A DNA stretch of 64,000 nucleotides from CAIWHR01 sp963724975 (GCA_963724975.1 CAVRXB010000008.1:186001-250000); one strand, 5' to 3'. Counted from the stretch's first letter, positions 34,129-43,133 are shown. Program-made: numbers and translations. The notes: generated from the sequence alone by a model not told the origin.

Positions 34129-35594
34129 GAGACGCAGCCGCGCCACCGGTCGTCGCCACACAGGCGAAGCACTTCATTGCCAATCGTTGGGTCGCGTCTG
34201 CGACCGGCGCGACCTTGCCGATGTTCGATCCGTCGGACGGAGAGCCTTTTGCGGCAATCGCGGCGGGCACGGCGCCGGATATCGACGTTGCCGTCGGCGC
34301 CGCGCGACGCGCGGTCGAAGGTCGTTGGGGCAAACTTGCGCCTGCCGAAAAGGGACGCCTTCTCGCGAAGCTCGGGCGTGCAATCGAGGACCATGCCGAC
34401 GAGCTCGCGTTCATCGAGGCCCGCGATTGCGGCAAACCACTTGCGCAGGCGAGAAACGACGTCGCGGCGTGCGCGCGCTATTTCGAATTCTATGGTGGCG
34501 CCAGCGATAAGCTCACAGGCGACACGATTCCTTATCCGGCGAACTATACGGTGCTCACGTGGCGCGAGCCGCACGGCGTGACCGGCCACATCATTCCGTG
34601 GAATTATCCGTTGCAGATCTTCGGCCGCTCGGTCGGCGCCGCGCTCGCGGCCGGCAACGCGTGCGTCGTCAAGCCCGCGGAGGATGCTTGCCTGTCGTTG
34701 TTGCGCGTGGCGGAGCTTGCGGCCGAAATCGCGTTGCCCGAAGGAGCGCTCAACATCGTCACGGGACTTGGACGCGGGGCCGGCGCCGCGCTCGCGCAAC
34801 ATCCAGGCGTCGATCACCTGTCGTTCACAGGTTCGCCAGCGACGGGCGCATGGGTAGCCGCAGAAGCCGCCAGGCGCCATTGCCCGGTAACGCTCGAGCT
34901 TGGCGGCAAGGGAGCGCAAGTCGTGTTCGCGGACGCCGATCTCGATGCCGCGCTGCCCGTTATTGTCAATGCGATTGTCCAGAACGCCGGACAGACGTGC
35001 TCAGCGGGAAGCCGGCTCGTCGTCGAGCGCTCCTGTTACGAGCAAATTCTCGGAATGCTCGGCGCGCGCTTCGCGGCACTGAAAGTCGGCCCGGCATTCG
35101 CTGATCTTGATTGCGGTCCGTTGATACGCGCGAGCCAGAAAGATCGCGTGCGGAAGTTCATTTCCGAAGCCGAGCGCGATGGTTATCCCACCGTCGCTAC
35201 CGGGACGATCGTGTCCGACGCGCCCGCGGGCGGCTACTACGTCGAGCCGCGCCTGATTCGCGACGTGTCGCCGCAAAGCCGTATCGCGTGCGACGAAGTG
35301 TTCGGCCCGGTGCTTGCCGCAATGCCCTTCGCCGATGAAGCCGATGCCATCCGGCTCGCGAATGGCACGCCCTTCGGGCTCGTGTCCGGCGTCTGGACGC
35401 GCGACGGTGCGCGGCAGTTGCGGATGGCGCGCGCGATTCGCAGCGGACAGGTGTTCGTCAACAGTTATGGCGCCGGCGGCGGCGTCGAGCTGCCGTTTGG
35501 CGGAATGAAGCATTCCGGACACGGACGCGAAAAAGGTTTCGAAGGTCTGTATGGATTTACCGTCCTTAAGACGGTCGTGCTGCAGCATGGGTGA
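34125..35594 (+). CDS. NAD(P)-dependent aldehyde dehydrogenase
   Basis: A 489-residue ALDH from GTG 34125, overlapping the transporter stop; ATG 34098 would add nine residues. Motifs: I-I-P-W-N-Y-P near residue 156, K-P-A-E near 180, F-T-G-S-P near 233, E-L-G-G-K near 255 with the general-base glutamate, G-Q-T-C-S-A-G near 288 with the catalytic cysteine, and E-V-F-G-P near 388. It oxidises an aldehyde to the acid; the sequence resembles betaine- or gamma-aminobutyraldehyde-type enzymes, but the substrate is unproved. Possibly linked to the solute bound by the upstream protein. Confidence 0.94.
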   Translation: MRDAAAPPVVATQAKHFIANRWVASATGATLPMFDPSDGEPFAAIAAGTAPDIDVAVGAARRAVEGRWGKLAPAEKGRLLAKLGRAIEDHADELAFIEARDCGKPLAQARNDVAACARYFEFYGGASDKLTGDTIPYPANYTVLTWREPHGVTGHIIPWNYPLQIFGRSVGAALAAGNACVVKPAEDACLSLLRVAELAAEIALPEGALNIVTGLGRGAGAALAQHPGVDHLSFTGSPATGAWVAAEAARRHCPVTLELGGKGAQVVFADADLDAALPVIVNAIVQNAGQTCSAGSRLVVERSCYEQILGMLGARFAALKVGPAFADLDCGPLIRASQKDRVRKFISEAERDGYPTVATGTIVSDAPAGGYYVEPRLIRDVSPQSRIACDEVFGPVLAAMPFADEADAIRLANGTPFGLVSGVWTRDGARQLRMARAIRSGQVFVNSYGAGGGVELPFGGMKHSGHGREKGFEGLYGFTVLKTVVLQHG

Positions 35595-35660
35595 CGCCCC
35601 GGGGACCGCATCCGCGCGCGCCTGTCGCGCGTATGGCAGGATTGGCGCAAGCTCCGACCA

Positions 35661-35927
35661 GGGCCTGTTCACGCTATGGGCACATACGCGTTGCACGACC
35701 GAAAACGCCCGGCGCAAGGCGCGGAGGCGAAGGCGGGTCGGGCACCCGGCGAGACTGCGCAACGCAGCGATGGGCGTTTTCGGCAGCAACCCGAAGGGAA
35801 CGGACATCATGGGGCGCCACTCTGCGTCGCTCTCCTCGCGAAGACGTCCAGTCTTCGCTTCGTCGGGCGCCTTGAATGGCACCCCATGCCGCCCGTTCGC
35901 GTTTGCGTCCATAGCGTGAACAGGCCC
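35661..35927 (-). mobile_element. Repeat family copy D: full-length 267-bp MITE-like element
   Basis: Ends GGGCCTGTTCACGCTATG and complementary CATAGCGTGAACAGGCCC. Right flank is TA (35928-35929), left is CA (35659-35660), the only copy with an altered flank and not within a stop codon. Hairpin GCGAAGAC-GTCCA-GTCTTCGC sits at 35838-35858 and the inverted pair CCGAAAACGCCC/GGGCGTTTTCGG flanks the first half. Near-identical to copy C. The right edge lies 5 bases before the next start codon, ATG 35933, with AGG at 35922-35924. The rest of the 338-bp gap holds nothing else I can see. Confidence 0.88.
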
Positions 35928-35932
35928 TAGCC

Positions 35933-36691
35933 ATGGCCATCCAACCGACCTTTCTACTGATCGCCGACATCGGCGGCTACACGCGCTTCATGAAGTTCCA
36001 CCGCGCAAGCCTCGCCCACGCGCAGGAGATCGTCGCGCAGCTCCTTGAAGCCGTGATCGACGCGACGCACGACCACCTGAAGCTTGCCAAGCTCGAGGGC
36101 GACGCCGCGTTCTTCTACTTCGCGTGGCCGAGCGGCACCGAGCCGACGCTCGAGTTCGTCGCCGAGCAGGCGGCGACGATCTACCGCGCATTTCACCTGC
36201 GCGCCTCCGACCTCAGGATCAATACGCTGTGCGTCTGCGACGGCTGCCGGCAGGCGGGGGATCTCAAGATCAAGCTCGTCGGTCACCTGGGCGAGGCGGC
36301 GGTGCAAAAGGTCAAGCACCTGACCGAGCTCGCCGGCGTGGACGTAATTCTCGTCCATCGGCTGCTCAAGAACGACGTGCCGATATCGGAGTACATGCTG
36401 ATGACCGAGCCCGTGCACCGGCGCGTCGACTCCTCGCTCCGGGAGCGCGCGCGGGCACACGCGCTCGAGCTCGACGACCTGGGTCCTACCGATGCGTTCT
36501 ACGTCGACCTCGAGCGCTACGCTGGCGAGGTGCCGCCCGCGCCGAGGATCTCTTTTCTCGCGAAGCTCGCGCGGCATTGGCGGCTCAGCGTGCGGTCGTT
36601 TCCGGCATTCATCGGCTTGGCCGAGGCCTGCAAGGGCTTCCGCAACGTCGATCGGACGCCGCCCTCCGTCGCCCGAAGCGGGGCCGCATGA
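35933..36691 (+). CDS. Adenylate/guanylate cyclase-like protein (DUF2652)
   Basis: A 252-residue protein. The N-terminal F-L-L-I-A-D-I-G-G-Y-T-R-F-M recalls the first metal-binding strand of class III cyclases, and K-L-E-G-D-A-A-F-F near residue 53 recalls the second, followed by a C-x-C-x-x-C cluster (C-V-C-D-G-C) near 100. The sequence matches the DUF2652 group, cyclase-fold proteins of unknown activity. ATG 35933 lies 5 bases after element copy D, which likely replaced its original leader. An SDR overlaps its stop. Confidence 0.83.
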   Translation: MAIQPTFLLIADIGGYTRFMKFHRASLAHAQEIVAQLLEAVIDATHDHLKLAKLEGDAAFFYFAWPSGTEPTLEFVAEQAATIYRAFHLRASDLRINTLCVCDGCRQAGDLKIKLVGHLGEAAVQKVKHLTELAGVDVILVHRLLKNDVPISEYMLMTEPVHRRVDSSLRERARAHALELDDLGPTDAFYVDLERYAGEVPPAPRISFLAKLARHWRLSVRSFPAFIGLAEACKGFRNVDRTPPSVARSGAA

Positions 36692-37443
36692 GACTGACGA
36701 GCAAGGTCGCGATCGTCACGGGCGCCGGATCGGGGTTTGGCGAAGGCATTGCCAAACGTTACGCTGCCGAAGGCGCAATGGTCGTCGTCAACGACATCGA
36801 TGTCGCGAACGGCGAACGCGTCGCGCGTGAAATCGTCGCCGCGGGCGGCAGAGCGCAGTTCTGCGCCGCCGATGTGTCGAGCGATGCGGACGTCGCGCGC
36901 CTCGTGGCCGCGACGCTCGCGGCCTTCGGAGACCTCGATATCGTCGTCAACAACGCCGGCACGACGCATCGCAACCAGCCGATGCTCGACGTGACCGAAG
37001 ACGAATTCGACCGTATTTACGACGTCAATGTAAAAAGCCTTTTCCTGACGGCGAAGCATGCCGTTCCGCATTTTCGCAAGAACCATCGCGGCGTCTTCAT
37101 CACAATCGCCTCGACGGCCGGCGTGCGGCCGCGGCCCGGGCTCACGTGGTACAACGGCAGCAAGGGCGCGGCGATCACGACGTCGCGATCGATGGCGGCG
37201 GAGCTCGCGCCCGACAACGTCCGCGTCAACGTGATTAATCCGGTCGCGGGCGAGACGGGGATGCTCGCCGACTTCATGGGACAGGATACGCCGGAGATGC
37301 GCGCCAAATTCATTGCCACGATTCCGCTGGGTCGGCTTTCGCTGCCCTCGGACGTCGCCACCGCCGCGGTATTCTTCGCCTCCGACGAAGCGGCATTCAT
37401 CACCGGCGCCTGCCTCGAGGTCGACGGGGGACGGTGCGTCTAG
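36688..37443 (+). CDS. SDR family oxidoreductase
   Basis: A 251-residue classical short-chain dehydrogenase. The cofactor motif T-G-A-G-S-G-F-G is at residue 11, N-N-A-G at about 88, catalytic serine in A-S-T-A-G near 137 and Y-N-G-S-K-G near 152 with the catalytic tyrosine and lysine. D-I-D after the second strand indicates NAD preference. It resembles 3-oxoacyl-ACP reductase or glucose 1-dehydrogenase-type SDRs. ATG overlaps the DUF2652 gene. Substrate is not assigned. Confidence 0.92.
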   Translation: MRLTSKVAIVTGAGSGFGEGIAKRYAAEGAMVVVNDIDVANGERVAREIVAAGGRAQFCAADVSSDADVARLVAATLAAFGDLDIVVNNAGTTHRNQPMLDVTEDEFDRIYDVNVKSLFLTAKHAVPHFRKNHRGVFITIASTAGVRPRPGLTWYNGSKGAAITTSRSMAAELAPDNVRVNVINPVAGETGMLADFMGQDTPEMRAKFIATIPLGRLSLPSDVATAAVFFASDEAAFITGACLEVDGGRCV

Positions 37444-37538
37444 CGAGCGGCCCACTGGGGTACCGGCGAAGTGAGGGCTCGCAATCGCGAGTTGGCGCAT
37501 GAGGCGGACGAGGGGCGGAGGCCGAAGCGCTTTGCAAA

Positions 37539-38048
37539 TTAGCCGAGCGCCAACAATACGATCGGCTCGGCGGGCAACGGAATGACGGCCATCAGGTTGT
37601 CGCCATCGCGCCGCCAACGCGCCCACGGCGCGTAACGCTGCAGCAGCGCGATGATTGCGGTGTTGTCCGGAAGTACGATCGCGTGAAGCTGCCGGATGCC
37701 GCGCGCGGTTGCCGCGTCGGCGAGTCGCGCGACGAGTGCTTTCCCGATACCGCGCCCCTGGAACGCGTCGACAACCGTGATCGCGATTTCCGCGGTCCTC
37801 GGATCTGCCGCCGTTCGCGCAAAGCGCGCCACGCCGACTCCTTCCAGCGCTCCGTCAGCGCCGCGAGCGCAGACGCCGAGCGCGTACTGGTTCCAGCCGT
37901 CCATCGCGGTGAGTCTATGTAGCTCGAGTTCCGTCAGCTCGCGTCGCGGCGCAAAAAAACGGCGGCGAATGGATTCCGGAGACAGGCGCGTCATCGCCGC
38001 AGCGATCAGCGGCTTCGACGCTGGGGTGATGGGCCGAACGGCGAGCAC
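37539..38048 (-). CDS. GNAT family N-acetyltransferase
   Basis: A 169-residue acetyltransferase starting from GTG 38048. Acetyl-CoA motif V-V-D-A-F-Q-G-R-G-I-G-K-A-L near residue 92 is clear, with V-G-V-A-R-F-A-R before it and L-P-D-N-T-A-I-I-A-L-L after. The N-terminal L-S-P-E-S-I-R-R-R-F-F resembles GNAT domains found fused to protein acetyltransferases, here stand-alone. It is divergent from the TetR gene at 38179, sharing a ~130-bp promoter region. Confidence 0.85.
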   Translation of the reverse strand: MLAVRPITPASKPLIAAAMTRLSPESIRRRFFAPRRELTELELHRLTAMDGWNQYALGVCARGADGALEGVGVARFARTAADPRTAEIAITVVDAFQGRGIGKALVARLADAATARGIRQLHAIVLPDNTAIIALLQRYAPWARWRRDGDNLMAVIPLPAEPIVLLALG

Positions 38049-38151
38049 GCGCCGTCAGTCAAAGCGATCGAATCCTTGGCACCGGGATTGGGCAGCAGCT
38101 CGGTCGGCATGGCACCTCCAGAAAGCGATGTCATACAGGGGCTTGCGTTTG

Positions 38152-38175
38152 AATCATATCTATAATATTATGATT
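38152..38175. promoter_or_regulatory. AT-rich inverted repeat over the TetR start, probable autoregulatory operator
   Basis: AATCATA (38152-38158), 10-base spacer containing TATAAT (38161-38166), then TATGATT (38169-38175). The dyad covers the likely -10 box and an upstream ATG (38170) of the TetR gene. Bound repressor would block its own transcription. Local A+T richness contrasts with the surrounding GC-rich sequence. Confidence 0.65.
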
Positions 38176-38178
38176 ACA

Positions 38179-38790
38179 ATGGCACGATACGCAAAAGAAC
38201 ACAAGGGGCAAACGCGGGCTCGAATCCTTGCCGCCTCGGATCGCCTGCTCAAGGAGCGGGGCGCCGAGGCCGCCTCGATCGACGCTGTGATGAAGGATGC
38301 CGGACTGACAGTCGGCGGCTTCTACGCGCACTTCGCATCCAAGGACGATCTCGAGCGCGAGACGCTGCTCTACGGTCTTGATGCCAGCATGGACAGGATG
38401 CTCGCTGCGCTTGCCGACATCGCCGATGACCGCGCGTGGCTTCGCGCGCTCATCCATCACTATCTGCACCAAGTCGATGAACCGGACCTCGCCAGCGCCT
38501 GTCCGTTGACGCTGCTCCTGCCGGAAGTGACGCGTGGCGGGGCGGCTTTTCAGGCGGCTTTTAGCGAACGCACCGCCGCGTTGCTGAAGCGCGTCGCGCA
38601 CCGCTTTCCTCCGGCTGCCGGCATGTCCCCGCGCGAGGTCGCCATTGCCGTGTTCGCGAGTTGCGCGGGTGCCGTGGCCTTCGCTCGGACGATACCCGCC
38701 CCGCATGCGCGCGAGCGGGTGCTGAACGCAACCGAAACGATGCTGGTCGCAACACTCGGACTCGACGATCAGCGAGGCGCAGCGCCTTAG
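38179..38790 (+). CDS. TetR family transcriptional regulator
   Basis: A 203-residue regulator from ATG 38179; ATG 38170 would add three residues. The helix-turn-helix lies in residues 10-55: R-A-R-I-L-A-A-S-D-R-L-L, I-D-A-V-M-K-D-A-G-L-T-V-G-G-F-Y-A-H-F and S-K-D-D-L. V-G-G-F-Y-x-H-F is characteristic of the subgroup related to NemR/AcuR-like sensors of electrophiles. An AT-rich dyad overlaps its start. It may control itself or the TRAP permease genes beginning 111 bases downstream, an inference from position. Confidence 0.88.
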   Translation: MARYAKEHKGQTRARILAASDRLLKERGAEAASIDAVMKDAGLTVGGFYAHFASKDDLERETLLYGLDASMDRMLAALADIADDRAWLRALIHHYLHQVDEPDLASACPLTLLLPEVTRGGAAFQAAFSERTAALLKRVAHRFPPAAGMSPREVAIAVFASCAGAVAFARTIPAPHARERVLNATETMLVATLGLDDQRGAAP

Positions 38791-38901
38791 AATCGGCACG
38801 CGCTAGGAGCTGTTCCGGAGTCTTGCGGCAGCAGGCAGGCGGCGCCGTGGCCGCGCGTTCCGTGCCACAATCGCGCGCCGATTGGTTCCTCGGGACATGC
38901 C

Positions 38902-39411
38902 ATGCTCTCGACCTTCGACCGCGCACTCCTTCGAGTCAATCGCTGGGCCGTGATCGCGATCCTGGCTTCGATGGCGCTGATGGTGTTTGCCAATGTGGCG
39001 CTGCGTTTCCTCACTGACCATTCGATTCTCTGGGTCGAGGAGGTTTCCCGTTACCTGATGATCTGGCTCACGTTCCTGGGCTCGGGGATCGTCCTGCGCT
39101 ACGGCGCGCACATCGGCATCGACACCTTGCAGGAGCGCTTTCCGCGGCAGGCTCCATTCCTGCGCGCGGTCATTTTCGTGCTGTTGCTGGTGTTCTTCGT
39201 CGCCATGGTCGGACTGGGATTTCGCTATGCCCTCCTGACGTGGGCGCAGACGACGCCGGTCATGCAAATTCCGGTCGGAGCGGTGTACCTCGCCATGCCG
39301 GTCGGCTTCGCCCTGATGATCGTGCATATGTTGCTCATGGCGGCGCCCTACATTCGGCAGAAGCATTTTCTGTCCGACGACGAATTCGATGCGGATGCCG
39401 TGAAGCTGTGA
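38902..39411 (+). CDS. TRAP transporter small permease (DctQ)
   Basis: A 169-residue protein with four hydrophobic segments at about residues 15-35, 47-67, 88-108 and 128-148, the DctQ layout. W-V-E-E-V-S-R-Y-L-M-I-W-L-T-F-L-G is a conserved DctQ signature. With DctM it forms a sodium-driven importer of organic acids fed by a DctP binding protein. No dctP gene is adjacent. Its stop overlaps the large-permease start (GTGA). Confidence 0.92.
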   Translation: MLSTFDRALLRVNRWAVIAILASMALMVFANVALRFLTDHSILWVEEVSRYLMIWLTFLGSGIVLRYGAHIGIDTLQERFPRQAPFLRAVIFVLLLVFFVAMVGLGFRYALLTWAQTTPVMQIPVGAVYLAMPVGFALMIVHMLLMAAPYIRQKHFLSDDEFDADAVKL

Positions 39412-40691
39412 TCGCGACGCTGTTCGTCGGCTGCATCGTCCTGCTCGCACTCGGCGTCCCTGTCGCCTTCGCGCTGGGCAGTGCGACGCTCGCGGCGATT
39501 CTCGTCGGTGGCCTCCCCGCCATCGCGCTCCCCAAATATCTGTTCAGTGGGATCGACGTGTTCGCGCTGATGGCGGTGCCGTTTTTCATCCTGACTGCCG
39601 AGCTCATGACCGGCGGCGCGCTGTCCACGGTGCTGCTGCGTTTCGCGTCGCAGTTCGTGGGGCGCTTTCGCGGCGGTCTTGGACACACGAACATTCTCGC
39701 AATCACGTTCTTTTCCGGTATCAGCGGATCGGCGCTTGCCGACGCCGCGGGCCCGGGCGCGATCATGATCAGGATGATGCGCAACGACGGTTACCACCCG
39801 GAGTACGCCGCTGCACTGACGGCTGCCGTCTCGATTCTCGGTCCAATAATCCCGCCGTCGATCACGATGATCATCTATGCGCTTGCATATCCGGAAATCA
39901 ATCTCGTCGGCCTGATGATCGCGGGCGTGGTGCCGGGGATCTTGATCGCGGTCGCGATGGCGGCAATCAACCATCTCATCTCGACCCGTCGGAATTATCG
40001 CGGTGTCGCAGAGACCTTGAGACTCGCCGATTATTGGCGCAATACGTGGCGGGCCCTGCCTGCCCTCGTGTTGCCGGTGTTGATCCTGGGCGGCATCGCC
40101 TCGGGAGCGTTCACGCCGACCGAGGCGAGCGTCGTGGCGGTCTTCTACGCGCTCGCGGCGGGGCGCTGGATCTACCGGTCGCTCGAGTGGCGGATGCTGC
40201 CGTCGATTCTGGCGCGCTCTGCGCTGATGACGGCGTCGGTGCTGGTGATTGTCGCAATGTCGGCGGCGTTCGCCTGGGTGCTCACCGTCTCCCGTATTCC
40301 GCAGCAGATGACGGAGCTCATCGTCGCGGCGAATCTCTCACCGCTCGCCTTCCTGTTCGCCGTCAACGTGTTGCTGCTCGTCTTCGGCATATTCATCGAG
40401 CCCCTTCCGGGGGTCGTCGTGCTGGTGCCGATCCTCGCGCCCATTGCGCACGCACTCGGAATCAACGATTTGCAATTCGGCATTATCGTCATCGTGAACC
40501 TGACGATGGGCATGATCACGCCGCCCGTCGGCGGGCTGCTGTTCGTGACGTCGGTGGTCGCCAAAGTGCCGCTGACCAGGATGGTTGCGGAGCTGTGGCC
40601 GTTCGTGTGGGCACAGGTCGCCGTGCTGGCGCTACTGTCCGTGGTCCCGCAAATCAGCACGCTGCTGCCGGGGTTCTTCGGCTTCCGCTAA
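39408..40691 (+). CDS. TRAP transporter large permease (DctM)
   Basis: A 427-residue membrane protein with about 11-12 helices, starting at GTG 39408 in the overlap with DctQ. Typical DctM segments: L-G-V-P-V-A-F-A-L-G-S near residue 14, F-F-S-G-I-S-G-S-A-L-A-D-A near 101, N-D-G-Y-H-P-E-Y-A-A-A-L-T-A near 126, P-P-S-I-T-M-I-I-Y-A near 150 and a C-terminal M-I-T-P-P-V-G-G motif. It is the transport channel of the TRAP system. Substrate is unknown; the DctP proteins at 27159 and 49271 are candidates only by proximity. Confidence 0.93.
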   Translation: MIATLFVGCIVLLALGVPVAFALGSATLAAILVGGLPAIALPKYLFSGIDVFALMAVPFFILTAELMTGGALSTVLLRFASQFVGRFRGGLGHTNILAITFFSGISGSALADAAGPGAIMIRMMRNDGYHPEYAAALTAAVSILGPIIPPSITMIIYALAYPEINLVGLMIAGVVPGILIAVAMAAINHLISTRRNYRGVAETLRLADYWRNTWRALPALVLPVLILGGIASGAFTPTEASVVAVFYALAAGRWIYRSLEWRMLPSILARSALMTASVLVIVAMSAAFAWVLTVSRIPQQMTELIVAANLSPLAFLFAVNVLLLVFGIFIEPLPGVVVLVPILAPIAHALGINDLQFGIIVIVNLTMGMITPPVGGLLFVTSVVAKVPLTRMVAELWPFVWAQVAVLALLSVVPQISTLLPGFFGFR

Positions 40692-40780
40692 CACGCGCTG
40701 GCGCACAGGGAGGGCGCTGACGCTGTCGCCCTGAAGCCAGGTGGCGTAGGATCTTGTTGCGATGTTCATGTATCAGGTTC

Positions 40781-41335
40781 ATGAGCCAGGTCACGTCCCT
40801 CCTCGCGGCCATCGGTGAAGGTAAGCCCGACGCGCTCGGCGAGTTGTACGCGCTGCTGTACCCGGAATTACGCCGCCTCGCGCATTCGCGGGTACGCCGC
40901 AGCGGCGATATGACGCTTCTCGAAACCACGTCGCTCGTCCACGAGTCGTATCTGCGGCTCGAGAAATCCGGCGCGGTGGCCATCGGCGAACGTGCGCAGT
41001 TCATGGCGTATGCGGCGCGCGTGATGCGCTCGGTCGTGGTCGACATGGTCCGGGCACGAAACAGCGAGCGGCGCGGCGGCGACGCGGTCCACGTCGAGCT
41101 CGACGAGGCGAACGTCGAGGCGGTGTCGGGCCCGCCGGGAGACGAAGTCCTGCGCGTGCACGACTCGCTTGAAGAGCTGGCCGCCATCGACCCTCGCCTC
41201 GTGCAGGTGGTCGAGATGCGCTATTTTGCGGGCATGACCGAGCCCGAGGTCGCGCAGGTGTTGGGCGTCGGCGTGCGCACCGTGGCTCGCGACTGGGAAA
41301 AGGCAAGGCTCTTCCTGCATGCCTGCCTCCGCTGA
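40781..41335 (+). CDS. ECF-type sigma-70 factor linked to Ser/Thr kinase
   Basis: A 184-residue sigma factor from ATG 40781 (the frame is open to 40754). Region 2 includes L-Y-P-E-L-R-R-L-A-H-S-R near residue 30 and H-E-S-Y-L-R-L, region 4 includes R-L-V-Q-V-V-E-M-R-Y-F-A-G-M-T-E-P-E-V-A-Q-V-L-G-V-G-V-R-T-V near 150. This length and the E-L-R-R-L-A-H signature match the group of ECF-like factors usually encoded beside eukaryotic-type kinases. Its stop overlaps the kinase gene by 17 bases, indicating one operon. Confidence 0.9.
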   Translation: MSQVTSLLAAIGEGKPDALGELYALLYPELRRLAHSRVRRSGDMTLLETTSLVHESYLRLEKSGAVAIGERAQFMAYAARVMRSVVVDMVRARNSERRGGDAVHVELDEANVEAVSGPPGDEVLRVHDSLEELAAIDPRLVQVVEMRYFAGMTEPEVAQVLGVGVRTVARDWEKARLFLHACLR

Positions 41336-43133
41336 GTCCGTTTCGCGCCGCGACTGGCAGCAGATCTTCGTTCTGCTCGACACGGCGCTCGAGCTCGATT
41401 CGAGCCAACATCGGGCCTGGCTCGAAGCGTTGCCCGCCGAACAGGCGCGACTGTCGCCGATGCTGAATTCGCTGCTCCGCGCGCATGCCGACGTCGCGAC
41501 CGGCGACTTCATGCGCGCACCCGCGACGTTCTCGCTGGCGACGGAACCGGCGCCACCCGGGCTTGCCGCACAGTCGATTGTCGGACCGTATCGCCTGCTG
41601 CGCGAGATCGGTCAAGGCGGCATGGCGAGTGTGTGGCTTGCGGACCGACCCGACGGCCTCCTCGAGCGCCAGGTCGCGCTGAAGCTGCCGCACGTGAGCT
41701 GGGGAATCGCATCGTTCGCCGAGCGGATGACCCGCGAGCGCAAGATCCTCGCGTCGCTGACGCACCCGAATATCGCTCGACTCTACGATGCGGGTATCGC
41801 CGCCGACGGCCGACCGTTCCTGGCGCTGGAATATGTCGATGGCCAGCCGATCAACGCGTACGCCGCGGCGGCGGGCCTCTCGGTGCGCGCCCGCCTCGAG
41901 CTCAGCGTGCAGGTGGCGCGTGCCGTCGCGTATGCGCACACGCATCTGGTCGTTCACCGCGATCTCAAGCCTTCGAACATCCTGATCGACGCACAGGGTC
42001 AAGCGCATTTGCTCGACTTCGGCATCGCGAAGCTCGTGGACCCGCAGTTCGGCGACGCGGCCGATGAAGGCTCGCAGCTCACTCTCGCAACGGGCCGGGC
42101 GCTGACGCCCGACTACGCCTCGCCCGAACAGATTCGCGGCGACGCGATCGGCACCGCTTCCGACATCTATTCACTGGGCGTCGTGCTGTTCGAACTGCTC
42201 GCCGGCGCTCGCCCCTATCGGCTCAAATCCGGCCTGGGTGCGGCCGCACTGGCCGAGGCGATTGCCCGCGTCGAAACACCGCACGCTAGCGTCGCCGCCA
42301 CCGAACCGGTGCTGAAGCGCCAGCTGAGCGGCGATCTGGATGCGATCCTGGCCAAAGCGCTCGCCAAGGATCCTAGTGAGCGATATGCCACCCTCGATGC
42401 ACTGGCTGATGACCTGGAACGCCACCTGCGCGGTGAGCCGGTCCAGGCGCGCCCGGCATCGCGCTGGTATCTCGCCGAGCGTTGGGTGCGACGGCACAAG
42501 GCCGAATCGGCGATTGCGGTCGCGCTGCTGGTCGCCGCGCTGGGCGGCGCCTACGCCCAGGTGCTGGTGTTGCTGGCGCTCGGCGTCGGCGCGGTGGTCG
42601 CGCTGTGGCAACGGAACCGTGCGCTCCGTCAGGCCGAGCTTGCCCGCGCTGCGCTCGCGCGTGCCGAGCAGGTGAAAAACTTCATCGCATCGATCTTCAC
42701 GCAGGCAGTCCCGCGCGCGGGCCACGGCGGTGCCGTGACGGCGGTTGACCTCTTGCAGGCGGCCGCGCGACGAGTCGACGCCGATCTTGCAGCACAGCCT
42801 GAAGTGGCGGCCGAGTTGGGTGCGCTGATCGGTACCAGCTTCAACGATTTGGGCGACTACCGCGCCGGCCTGGAATGGCTGACAAAGGTAGTGGAGCTCT
42901 GCACGCGTACCGTGGGCGCGACCCACCCGTTCGGCCTGCAAAGCCGCTATCGCCTTGCCGAAGCCGCAAACAACATGGGCGAGCTCGCGGTTTCCGAGGC
43001 GCTGCTGCCGCGCTGGTTCGAGATCTGCGCGCCGCGCAGCCGCAGCAAACGGAGCTGCTGGTCCATGCTCTGGAGAGCCAGGCCTTCGTGCACGCTAAGC
43101 GGGGCCGCGAAGCCGCCGCGATGGCAGCGCTGA
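41319..43133 (+). CDS. Membrane Ser/Thr protein kinase, frame ends early at a frameshift
   Basis: The first 560 residues are intact: a short N-terminal region, kinase domain from about residue 88 to 350 with glycine loop I-G-Q-G-G-M-A-S-V, V-A-L-K-L-P, catalytic H-R-D-L-K-P-S-N near 209 and D-F-G-I-A-K near 228, a transmembrane helix near 400-435, then a coiled segment and the start of a TPR-like periplasmic region. At about 43010 the reading frame shifts; after it this frame reads Arg/Ser/Trp-rich junk to 43133, while the homologous TPR sequence continues in another frame to 44104. The complete gene is therefore 41319-44104 with one indel. Likely regulates or is controlled by the upstream sigma factor. 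Confidence 0.85.
   Translation: MPASAESVSRRDWQQIFVLLDTALELDSSQHRAWLEALPAEQARLSPMLNSLLRAHADVATGDFMRAPATFSLATEPAPPGLAAQSIVGPYRLLREIGQGGMASVWLADRPDGLLERQVALKLPHVSWGIASFAERMTRERKILASLTHPNIARLYDAGIAADGRPFLALEYVDGQPINAYAAAAGLSVRARLELSVQVARAVAYAHTHLVVHRDLKPSNILIDAQGQAHLLDFGIAKLVDPQFGDAADEGSQLTLATGRALTPDYASPEQIRGDAIGTASDIYSLGVVLFELLAGARPYRLKSGLGAAALAEAIARVETPHASVAATEPVLKRQLSGDLDAILAKALAKDPSERYATLDALADDLERHLRGEPVQARPASRWYLAERWVRRHKAESAIAVALLVAALGGAYAQVLVLLALGVGAVVALWQRNRALRQAELARAALARAEQVKNFIASIFTQAVPRAGHGGAVTAVDLLQAAARRVDADLAAQPEVAAELGALIGTSFNDLGDYRAGLEWLTKVVELCTRTVGATHPFGLQSRYRLAEAANNMGELAVSEALLPRWFEICAPRSRSKRSCWSMLWRARPSCTLSGAAKPPRWQR

Noticed and set aside
38066..38093. TCGAATCC sequence resembling a tRNA T-loop
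   Set aside because: No cloverleaf, acceptor stem or anticodon arm could be fitted around it.
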